Origin: Neurospora intermedia
Taxonomy: Eukaryota; Ascomycota; Sordariomycetes; Sordariales; Sordariaceae
NCBI GenBank assembly: GCA_037102815.1
Contig: BTPP01000009.1
Span: 248,001 to 312,000 of the forward strand
Direction: 5' to 3'
DNA length: 64,000 nt
This document shows, in pieces, positions 11,881 to 21,834 of the stretch. Under the pieces are notes generated by a model. The model was not told the origin of the DNA, did no database searches, and worked only from the letters and a program-made list of their open reading frames with translations. The position numbers and the translations under genes are program-made. How positions within the stretch are numbered: position 1 is the first letter of the stretch; each line of letters begins with the position of its first letter.

Positions 11881-12522
11881 TCAACCTAAATCCTCCATCT
11901 CGTTCAATAGTTTCAGCTCAATCTCGTCCAATCGTTCCGTCTCCCTCCGGAGCTCGAGCGCCAGTGCAAGAACTGCCCTCTTCAGATGCTCCGTTAGAAG
12001 ATGCATCAAGATCTGGAAGAACTCGTCCTCCCAAAGTTCCATCAACTCCAGCCGCCGCTGTTCGTCTAACTTCATGTTGCGTGCGGCCTCTTTGCGTTCC
12101 CGCCGGCGCTGTTTTTGGTACCATACAGGCCAGTAGGTACGCGATCGCCTTTGGTCGGACCGCTTCGCAGTCAAACGAAAAGCCTTCACCTGCGGCCGGA
12201 GTTGGAATTGGAAGATGGGTCTTCGTTGGGTTGATCGCTGGCGCAAATATCCATCTCGATGGGGAATTGGTGCGGATTTTTGGGCCATGATTTTGGGAGT
12301 GACTGGATGACCCATAAGATCGCAGAGACTGATCCGGTGTTAGCATGAAAGAACATTGGTTAGGTGTAGGCGGTGGCGCTGAAAACACAGAGGAACATAC
12401 GATGACATGATGTTAGAGGTAGTGATGTCGACGTCGTCGAGCAAGCGATAGGATGCCCTGTCGCTAGGGATGTGTTGAGCGTGGGCTTGTTGAGTAGAGG
12501 TAGGTTGAATTCTTGCAGACAT
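11881..12522 (-). CDS. Small basic coiled-coil protein, function unknown
   Basis: Two exons, 12522-12401 and 12328-11881, with a 72-base intron (donor GTATGT, branch GCTAAC, acceptor ATCAG), giving 189 residues. Splicing joins MSARIQPTSTQQAHAQ... in phase to a strongly charged region. The C-terminal 90 residues (YWPVWYQKQRRRERKEAARNM onward, then acidic/Leu-rich ELRRETERLDEIELKLLNEMEDL) should be helical coiled coil. There is no signal peptide or known domain. A longer overlapping frame on the same strand lacks the matching splice phase, so I prefer this model. Layout resembles the gene at 10322-11453 (short Gln-rich first exon, one intron, aromatic/Arg/Glu coiled coil), possibly an old tandem duplicate. 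Confidence 0.6.
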
Positions 12523-15500
12523 TTTGTTTGTGGTGTAGCGATGTTGTTACCGAAGTGAAGATCGGTATCCTGATCGAAATATCTGGATTTGCGCTTGAGA
12601 GAGAAGATGATTTTGGGAAACAAATAAGAGTTGCAAATGAGGCAGAAGGATCAATTTATACAAGCCCTAAACACCAAAGTTTTCCTTGCGACAGTGAAGA
12701 GGCTCCTCCAGGTTCAGGTTTGATTTGACCCTTCACTGGATGCGTGAATGGGTGAGTCGAAATTTTGCCAGATTCTCGATCCACGGATCCTTCAATGGCC
12801 GGCTCAACGGGAAGACATTGGTACGCCAGGTTCTCGACAGATGTTACCTTCACTGTAGAGGTATTCCTTTGGTCAGCGAGTGGGTTACAAGAAGTACAGA
12901 CAGATGAAAAGAAGTGATCCTTGGGCATATATAGGTGTCTATATGAAATCTACATGTATCGCCGAGGCAGATCTTGTTTCGGGTACGTGTGCTGTCGATG
13001 GTAAAGACTGAAGAAGAAACTGTAGTGGGAAAATGTGTTTCCAGACATGTCTTGTGGTCTAGATAGGTACCGACACGGACAATGACCACGTTCAATGGTT
13101 CCTCGCCATTCCAATTCTCTCAGAGGAGTGTGAGCGATGTGATATTGCATGTTTCGTATTGAGGACAGGTCCATGTATTCTAGGGGCTAGTTGATAGAGG
13201 TAGTAGTACATATTGTGAAGACGTGAACAAGATTGACAAATCGGTAGAGAAATGGCGCGGACAGTCGGTCGTCGACGGAATTTGCGGAGGGAGAGGAGGT
13301 GGAGAAGAAAGGCATGTGTTAGTGATAGTGCAGCCACTGAATTTTGGAAGCTATGGTGCATAAACTCTAACAGACGAACATCGCCCGGCCGCCCTGGACA
13401 TTCGGATTCCTGATTTCATAATGGAGCCGCTGAGCCACGCAGGCATCATGCAATGCTTCCCCACGATCGGAAACACTACGCTTTGAGCAGAAATCAAAAG
13501 ATATTTGAAACAAATTTCGAGAGCAAATACAAAATAAAAGAGGAAAACCCAGAGAAGGCACCCATACCATCATCAACTGCTGTACAGGGCGACGAAAAAG
13601 GCAAAAAGCTCAGTCGCCCAGAAGACTTGGCGGATTGAACCACCCTGCTCCAGCTGCGACTTATGAAAACTGTGCCACGGGTACCACGCACACCGGCAGT
13701 TTCCATACACAGAACCGCTCGGCCATCTGGCCAGTTGGTCGGCGCTAGAATTAGGGCCTAACGCGGGGCCTTTAATGGTGGCTAGAGGGGTGGCATTGGA
13801 CGATGGGATGAAAGGCGGACCTGTGCGTCTAGGGACGGCCGTATTTCAAGCAGGGGAGGTTTCGATGCGAGGTCCACACACAAGGGCAAAGGAAACGGGA
13901 GAGAGGGGGTTTCAAGGCCTAGCAGCAATATAGGATGCTGGAACGGGGTGTAGCGAGTTAAGATGCTGTCCGCTGTTGGGGGTGCATCGTTGTCGGGCTG
14001 GTCAAGCTCTCTTGTTGTAACATTGCAGTATGTTCGTTCTCCACTAATCATAATTCGGCAGAGGTAGGTGAGCCCTTAGAACAGTGACTAGATGGGATAG
14101 TGAAGAACGAACACAACGTAAGACATGGAAGAACACATGAATGGAGACATTTGACCCTCAGGAACAGGGGATTATGCAGAGATCAAGAGTGGTATTTGTA
14201 TCCAAGTCCGGCACTCTGTGAGCGGACTTGCTTGCAACATGTCGTTCGGTTTGTATCTGTATATTGGTCTTCAGTACCGGCTTATACAAAGACAAATACG
14301 TGCAGACATGGAAGGGCGTGACTGACTATTCACACCAGTAAACCCCACCTGGTTTGCCTTGTGTTTGGTATGTTTGGCAGCGGTAACTGTCCAAAGAAAT
14401 GGCGCGATGGTGCTGTTATCAGGACAGCCAGTAGGTACAAATGATTGTTATGGAAGTGGGAGGGAGGAAAGTTCGAACCACCACCGCCGTTATTCGTACG
14501 TCGATCGGATTGTCGCGAATGACTGGAGATGCTGAGAATGGCCACAGCCTTCCATATTTCGAGGGTATGGCTCAAGACCATCAGTGCAAGACGGCTATGG
14601 CGACGAAAAGAACCAAAGGGGGCATGTCTACCTATCAATCCAAGATTAGCACATCATCAAACTTGGCGGGATGTGACCTCAACGATTTCTACCCATCCAA
14701 TCTTTTGCGCGGAAGCAAGGTAGAAGAGACGTGCCAAAGTCGAACTGCGGAGACGAGGGAAGCATAGCCGCAAGTCTTTGCAGATGTTGAGTGGGGAGCA
14801 AGCTTGCTGGTGCCAGTAGGTATCCTTGGCCGGGATAGGGCATTGGCGCGGGCTATGAGTGTATCAAGGAACCGACACGTTTACGGCTCCAATGGTACCT
14901 CATTTTGCTGCCAGTGTTAACGTGGAAGTTGGCTGCAGTCTTTTGGCGGCGTTAAGAGTCGGCATGGTTTGTTGCGAGCGTGGTTTGGGCTGGTTGCGCG
15001 AGACTACCTCTAGGCCCAAGAGCTCCTTTGGGCGGAAAACAGCTGGACAGGAAGTTGACCTAGGGCCTGACCCTTCCTTGTCTTCCACAATTGAAAAACC
15101 AAGAAAGTCATGAGAACTGAGAAGAAAATGAGGGGCAGAGAATTTGGCTGTCGAGACAAGTATGGTATGGAAAGATGACAGACCGATCACGTCGCAATCG
15201 ATACGGATGGAAGGAAATGCCCAATTTGAAGTCAAAAATCCAAATCCACACAAGGCACCATGACGCAAGAGCATTCTACCACAACCGTCGCTGTTTACGA
15301 AGCTAGGCTAGCAGACGGAACGCCCAATGCAACTACTTTTTTTTCCCTTTTTTCTTTTCTTTTATTTTCTCGTCCAGGCTTCTGCATACGCGCTTGGGTC
15401 CCGTGGAATTGAGCAAGCCCCTCTCGCACCTAGGCAGGCTTTCGATGATAAATCCTGGATTTGACAATGCATGCATACCGTATAGAATTCCAGGCATTTC

Positions 15501-15884
15501 ATTTTCAACTTTCAAGGAAATCAAGGCATATATACATAATCTGGAAATACCTGCATTGTAGCGTTCATACCCACTAGAAATTATTAATTACCAATTGCCT
15601 CGGGCATAACACTCCAGAATATCAAGTGCGAATAACCTGAAATCGATATCTTGCTGCGTACAGCCTGCCTTTCTACTAGTATAGGTCAGGTATACCTATT
15701 TCCTGCACATCTATACCTCTAGGTACTGTACCATGGACGGATGTCTGAAAATAACTGATAGGTATTCACTGCCTACTGCACTCTTCCTTTCTCTGCTCTC
15801 CTTTCTTTCCATCATCATCATCATCTCATACAACGCACAAAATACAACAATCATCAAAAACATATTGAAGCAAAGTCTATTACT
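12523..15884. other. Long gene-poor region; its right part is in an inverted duplication
   Basis: About 3.4 kb without a convincing gene: open frames are short, lack splice-supported extensions and show no family resemblance. From about 15169 on, the DNA matches, in inverted orientation, the region upstream of the paralogous gene at 42210-43168. An 8-9 base T run and T-rich tract lies at 15339-15365. Confidence 0.6.
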
Positions 15885-16925
15885 ATGGCACCCGTCACTA
15901 TGTCCCGCATTCTTTGTAGGCTGCTCCTTTTCTTTTTGGGCATATTTGCCCTCCTCGCTAATACCACCAAGACTGGAAGTAGTCAACTATCCCATACCGA
16001 GAGTAAGACTTACAATACCTACTTACTATGCCTCCGTCTCTAACCAAAAATAGATACCACATTCTCAATAGTACGGAGACTCGCGGCTTCAATAACGGCC
16101 ACATTCTCCGTAGCAACCCCGGCTCCTCTTGTAGTGATAGGCACACGAACCACCACCGTCTCTACCATCGCCATCGCCACCACAACGGCCCTCGCCCGCG
16201 CAGAATCCACCCCGTCCAACGTCGTTATCGTCGCCCCAGCACCGACCACCGTCACGACAAAACCCGAACCCGCCGCCCCCTCCCTCCTCCACGCTGCCCC
16301 TCTCCCCAACGACCCCTTTGCCCTCTTCCACAACGATGACAATAGCTTGCTCTCGTGCTACTCATCGGGGAGACAGGGTGAGCGCTGGAAGTTCATCGAG
16401 TCCATCGACAACTTTTGCCACGCCTTGGACCGCGAATCGTTGTCCCGCCGCATCCCACTGACGGGCTTCCGCCAGCATTCGTACAATTGGGAGCAACTCG
16501 AAACCAGGATATATACGCACTACGACATCTCGCTCAACGTTAAGCCGGGGTGCGAGTGGGAGTTTGACTCGTACGAGTGTGGGCAGTACTTGCGGATTCC
16601 CGTGGATATGTGTGACATGGAAATGGAAAACGACAAGAAGGGTGGGGAGGTGCAAGCGCGGACGGGCTATGGGGATCGGGATGTGCAGAATCATGTGTGG
16701 GTGGGGGATGAGGAGTTGAAGCAGTATGGGGAAGCGAGGTTGGGGGACTTGGAGAAGAGGGGGATGAGTAGGACGTGTTTGGTTTGGAGGATTGATTTGG
16801 TATTGGGCAAAATTGATGGTGCGGATAATGTGGAGGGGTTCCCAGATGGGATTGGCCTCGACCTAGGTCCAAGTCATGGCCAAGACGATGGTAAGGTGAA
16901 TCATGGGGGTAAAGGGGGTGAGTAG
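15169..16925 (+). repeat. Inverted duplication, left arm
   Basis: About 1.75 kb collinear, in reverse orientation, with 44101-42210. Matching landmarks include AAGATGACAGACCGATCAC (15172 onward), ACGGATGGAAGGAAAT, CCATGGACGGATGTC (15732 onward), CTCATACAACGCACAAAA and the whole two-exon gene. Similarity stops near 15169 on the outer side and at about the stop codon on the other. The upstream DNA matches as well as the gene, so this is a segmental duplication and not only a gene family. Confidence 0.85.
15885..16925 (+). CDS. Secreted six-cysteine protein, copy A
   Basis: Exons 15885-16002 and 16054-16925 give 329 residues, joined in phase across a 51-base intron (GTAAGA...AATAG). The start was chosen because the paralogue begins the same way (MAP[V/I]T...). 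Residues 1-27 are a signal peptide (RILCRLLLFLFGIFALLA). A Thr/Pro/Val-rich linker follows, then a domain with six regularly placed Cys: SCY, FCHAL, GCEWEFD, ECGQYLRIPVD, MCD and TCLVWR. These six are also in copy B, consistent with three disulfides. LTGFRQH and KKGG are conserved too. This copy has extra residues before the last Cys and a longer Gly/Asp/Lys tail. No known domain is recognised and no function is claimed. Confidence 0.82.
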
Positions 16926-18331
16926 AGGTAAAGGGAAGAGGAAGTAAAAGGATGGATCATACTTGTAGGTAGACTGATTGGAGGCGTTTGGACTTAGTTG
17001 AAAGTACTTACTTACGTAGACGATGCAACTCACATGAATGAAGGAAATACTGGATGCAGTCGGTGTTTTCGGCAGACGTATTTCAAGTATCGGTCTGTCC
17101 AACTCTAGATGGAGGGATGAGTTGACTTCGGCTCGTCCCTTCCACACTTGACTTGGTCACTTCCCTACTGTACTAGTACCTCTAATTACTCACTGCCAGT
17201 ATCATGATGTCTACTTTCCTCTTCAGTTGGCAACAAACGACTCAACCAAAACCAAACTCGGCTCTCAGAGTAGTCCCAGGTCGTGGAGAAATAACGAAAG
17301 ACTCGAGTGAAGGAAGGAAGTAAACAGCGGGAGCATTGCCGACACACACAACTGCCTACCTGTACATACACCCCTACAGGTACACGCCCCACGAACTTTC
17401 CCTGCCAAGACTGTCGTTCTTTCTCATCTGTCAGGGAAAGGGAAGACGGGGTAGTGGCAGGTTCAGTTGCCAGATGGCCGAGAAGGGACTACAGTACCTA
17501 GGCACTTGTGACTTGACGTCAACGGGATTGATTGTTGGTGCAATTACTAATCCATATTCACGGTGGACGGAGCCAGTTGAGCCTCAAGAGCACCGTATTT
17601 ACATGACACTCAGCAAGCAGCTGCCGGAGATACTCTCACCTTAATGTCAAGTGGAAGCCGAGATTTCTTGATCATGGAATGCAGGCTTTTCTCATTGTCG
17701 GTGTCTCGCGGAGATCTGTAGTATCGGCAATGAATGCCACCACAACAAAGACAGCGAAAGGGTCACGGTACGTACGCCAGGCCCTTCTTTCCAGGAAGCT
17801 TTCAGTTCCTTTCCTTGTTCAAATTCTTCAGTTCCCGTCTCTTGTCCGAGCTCAGATCGAGCTCCGTCGCTCCTCCCTTGTTCCCGACCAGGGGCAGATA
17901 TTGCGGAGCGAGCCGGATTGGCATTGGCAGGAGCAGTCCCCGTCACGGTCATGGTCAATGCTCTCCATCCCGCGGTACTTAGGTACCTATCTGCCGCAGA
18001 TCAACCGACACTCCAACACAGCACAGCGAGGGCAGGCAGCCATGGTGGCAACCGAATATTTCACTCTTGGGTCGTCTAGGTAGGTGCCTAGATACTCGTC
18101 TGGGCTAGAAGCGCCTCAGTAATCCCTATCACAGTCTTGCAAGGGTCTTTTGTGATCTTAACGAGCGGTAGCGGACTGGTTTACTTGAGCTGTTGGATGG
18201 TCTCATCTATTTTAAGTTGTCTCGGACGAGGCCGGTACCGTCGAGGTTTCCGGTAATAAGGGTCTATAGGTAGTGGCGAATATGTAACAAGATATCTGGT
18301 CTACCCTCCCTCCCAATGTTTCCCACATGCA
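16926..18331. other. Intergenic, no supported gene
   Basis: About 1.4 kb. Open frames are short and without family likeness or supporting splice sites. Scattered AGGTA/TACCT motifs occur (for example around 17960-18090). Confidence 0.5.
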
Positions 18332-19606
18332 TCACAGCAACCCCTTGTTCCTGTCCAAAAACTCGTCCATCGTTGTCAACTTCCCCAACAGCCCCAACTC
18401 CCTCGCCGCATCAATACCATACGTTGTATCAAACTCATTCGCCCACCTCTGACTGATGGCAATCGGATACGTGTCAACCGCCGTCATCGCCTCCCCACCC
18501 ACCTGTTGCTCTTCCGCATACAACACTTTGACCTCCTCACCCAACACCCTCGCCATCTTCTTCGCCAGTTCCCCCACCGTCACAGCCTCCACCGCCAAAT
18601 CCACCCCCTTATTCCAATACCTCTTCCCACCCCCCTCGCATAAATCTTCCACAACAGCCCTCACCACAACCCCCACATCCTCTGCATCCACCCACGCCAC
18701 CTTTGTCCCCTTCCTCCAACTTGTCCTGATGGTCTTGACCTCATCTGTCTCCCTAAACCCCAGATAACTCCACCCGCACATCCTCTGCGGCACCAAACAA
18801 TGCAAGAACCAACCCGGCCTAATGATGGTCCAGCTCGCGAACCCGGCTTCTTTTACTCGCTTCTCAATCTCGCCTTTGGCCCGCCAGTAGCTACCCATGG
18901 GATACCACTCGCCGTTCTTGCCCCACCCTTTGAACTCGGAGCGGCGATCGGTCCCCAAGGCGGTGCTGACGATGAAGGAACGAACGGAGCCGCACTGCCG
19001 AGCGGCGGAGATGACGTTTTGCGCATAAGTCAGGTCGAGAGCAAAGTCGTCGGAGAGGATGGGCGGGAAGAAGACCGTGGTTGGGAGGAAGGCGGCGAAT
19101 GTTGCAGAGAGAGTGGCGGGGGAGGAGTAGTCGGCTATAAAAAGGGGGATTGGAGGAATTCCAGCGCCGGATTGTGAGGAGGAGGAGGAGGTGAGGGAGA
19201 GGGAGGCGGCCGAGGTGGGGTTGCGGACGAGGGCGGCGAGGTGGAAGTTGGCGAGGTGCAGCAGTTTGGAGGAGAGGAGGGCGTGAACGGTGCCGCGGCC
19301 TTGGTTGCCGGTTGCGCCGAGGATGAGGATTCGTTCTTGGGGTTGACTTTGGTGAATGGTGCCAGAGGAAGTTGAAGTGGGGAGTTCCAGCAGGTCGGGC
19401 GGCTCGATGGGGGAGGAGGGAGCCAGGATGGGGGATGAGCCCATGGGGGAAGAAGAGGAGGAGGAGGAGGACGTCATAGTAGGCGATGAAGGGGGCTCGA
19501 TGGTTGACCCCAAGGGAAAGGAGGCGGATGGATTCTGGTGGAATGCCGGTGACTCTGAGGGCAGGTCCAAAGAGTCAGAGGAAGAATGCTCGGAGTGAGA
19601 AGGCAT
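18332..19606 (-). CDS. NmrA-like NAD(P)-binding protein
   Basis: Intron-free frame of 424 residues from the ATG at 19606 (MPSHSEHSS). A second in-frame ATG at 19675 would add 23 residues; I prefer 19606 because the extra part contains a good donor-like GTAAGG and looks like leader sequence. The first 85 residues are low-complexity Ser/Pro. A Rossmann fold follows, with ILGATGNQG (GxxGxxG type) near residue 95, AALVRNP as the second strand, FIVSTALG and an SDR-like YWRAK. NmrA-like proteins are atypical SDRs; some sense the NAD(P) state and act as regulators (NmrA in nitrogen control), others are reductases. The sequence cannot decide between these. No signal peptide. Confidence 0.85.
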   Translation of the reverse strand: MPSHSEHSSSDSLDLPSESPAFHQNPSASFPLGSTIEPPSSPTMTSSSSSSSSPMGSSPILAPSSPIEPPDLLELPTSTSSGTIHQSQPQERILILGATGNQGRGTVHALLSSKLLHLANFHLAALVRNPTSAASLSLTSSSSSQSGAGIPPIPLFIADYSSPATLSATFAAFLPTTVFFPPILSDDFALDLTYAQNVISAARQCGSVRSFIVSTALGTDRRSEFKGWGKNGEWYPMGSYWRAKGEIEKRVKEAGFASWTIIRPGWFLHCLVPQRMCGWSYLGFRETDEVKTIRTSWRKGTKVAWVDAEDVGVVVRAVVEDLCEGGGKRYWNKGVDLAVEAVTVGELAKKMARVLGEEVKVLYAEEQQVGGEAMTAVDTYPIAISQRWANEFDTTYGIDAARELGLLGKLTTMDEFLDRNKGLL

Positions 19607-21834
19607 GATGCGCGTTGTGGCTGTTGAGGATCGGAGGATCAAAGGTGTGTTTTGCCTTACCTCCTCTAGGTACATGCAGGTAATGTAGTCAAAAGCCTAA
19701 AAGCTCGAAAATAGATTGCTTGGCTATCCTGTAGGTTTACGACATGGACAGACAAGTTCTTCCATGCCATCTTTATAGCAACAACAATGCCGTATTCCTG
19801 TGATCCTTGATCCCCACCTGGTAGGTAAGGTAAGGTAGACTCAACATCGGCGATGTATCATCACACACTCACTACCTCCACCTCCACCTCCACCTCCCGC
19901 CGCCTATGTGCCGTCCACGAACACGGGCCCGTCATCAGCCATCTGTCAAGCGGTTCGGCATTCGCAACCTTTGCTCTTCCCAGTATGGCGTGCTGATATC
20001 ACATTTCTCAAAGGTGAGGGAGGTATGTGATGAACATGCGTGCGGTGTAGCAAACAACCTACCCTCGGACGGCCCCGTCGTCGCCCGAACGTCGATCACT
20101 AACACCGATCCATCCGCATGAAGATTCCCCACAAAAGCTTACCTGGAGGTACCTACGAGCTACCTCTAGACTTATAGGTACCTGGACCTGTACCTAGAAG
20201 TAAAAAGCAACACCACTTCCTGTCTCTCTCCTTTTCTCGTTCTCCCAAAATAACATTGAAAAAGGCACCCACTCGCATGAGAGACATAATATCACCCACC
20301 TCGCACCAAATGCACACGCACATACTTTTCACGCTGTGATTGACGCCCAAGCTGGTGTGTCTCTTCACTCCTCAGGGCAGCAGGCAGACATTGCCCGTAA
20401 CATGATGCCTGGGAAATTGTGGAACTCGCGGTACCTACCTCTCTACCTCTACCTAGCTGTGATTGCAACCCCAGTTATGCCCCAGAGCAGGCCCCAGGCC
20501 CCAGGCCCCAGGCCTCTAGATTCTATCGGCGATCCACTGGAACTAAGTACATACCTACTTAGGTAAAACTACCTGTAGGTATAGGTAGCCAATTCTGCAA
20601 CCGCAGTAGAGGTACTGCGTAGGTAGTAGTAGTACAGTTCATGCCGCCGATTGATAATAACCGTCTGTCTGTCTGTCAGGCTCTCGATCTACTTTGCATG
20701 ACACCCTCACCTTTACTGGACTCTCCCGCCCGCCCGCCCGCCCGCCCGCGCCGCTCCACGTGCTTCTTGTTTCTGTTTTCTTCTTTTTTTTTTTTTTCTT
20801 TTCTTTTTTTTCTGTTTCTTTGTTTAGAAAAATTAATTGGCTCCCAGTCACATTTCAAGAGTCAACTTTAACTGACATAACACGGCCCACCTCGGATTTA
20901 CCAGTTCCATGTCTCGGGCCAGCCGGCGGAAACTTGGAATTGGTCATATTACCTGACTACCTCTACTCAAGGTACCTGCCGGCATAACCGCCGGTCAACC
21001 TGCACGTGTTTACGTTCGTCACGTTCCCCCCAGGTGACTGACTGACCCCAGGTGAAACATACCTTAGTGTCCTCTAGAAGATATCGACGTCTTCCCTTAC
21101 TTACAAACCTACCTACCTACCTAGGCTCGGACTAAGGTACCTTACCTTACCTGTGCCGTGGGGAACTCGGATTCGTTAGCGTTTGGATTACACTAGTAGG
21201 TAGTAGTTCAGGCTAGGGTGTATGCATGGCCCCTAGACTATACTCCATATCTGCTCGGACTCCTGGCCTATCGCATCACTTTAACTGCACTACAACCTAC
21301 CTACCTAACTTCATGTTAAATCCGTCATGCCATCAATGTAACGGCCGGAGAGGACAGCTTGGGAGCTAGGTAGGTAGGACTTGAACATGAAACTTGGGAC
21401 TACACGAAATGATAGGGAGAAAATGATAATCATTCTTTTTTGCATTCGCTGTCACATCGGCGACGCTAGGTAAGGTGAACGAAACGCAGATATACTGATA
21501 GTAAATGCCATGCCTGATCCTCTCAAATGATCATGGACTGTGAATGATGCTTCGAATCGTCCCGACGGACAAACCCATGACAAACTGACAAGATCCGATC
21601 CCATGCCATAGAAACCCATTCCCTTGCGAGGAGCCTTATAGCTCGTTTGCAAATCCTCAACGCCAAAAACAGATGGAAAACAGAAAGACTCATCGCTGGT
21701 GCCGTGCCGTGGCACAGACAACGATACCCAAACAAAAAGACCAAAAAACGCCATGGTATATATGCAATCACTTCCCGCCCCCTCTTCCAATCAACTCTCT
21801 TCGTCGCGCAAATACCCCCCCATCCATTTCCCCC
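19607..21834. other. Gene-free region dense in AGGTA/TACCT motifs
   Basis: About 2.2 kb without a supported gene. It carries many copies of AGGTA/TACCT-type motifs, often as GGTACC or as TACC runs (four tandem copies near 21105-21122). A GCCC repeat lies at about 20728-20750, followed by a T/C-rich tract at 20778-20815. The end next to 21835 is the 3' flank of the TCP11 gene. Confidence 0.6.
20728..20815. repeat. GCCC microsatellite and poly-pyrimidine tract
   Basis: Tandem CCCG units are followed within 30 bases by a T/C tract with runs of up to about 15 T. Low-complexity DNA only; no gene role seen. Confidence 0.8.

Noticed and set aside
13092-14767. Several overlapping open frames of 60-110 codons on both strands
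   Set aside because: Random-looking composition, no splice support and no family likeness.
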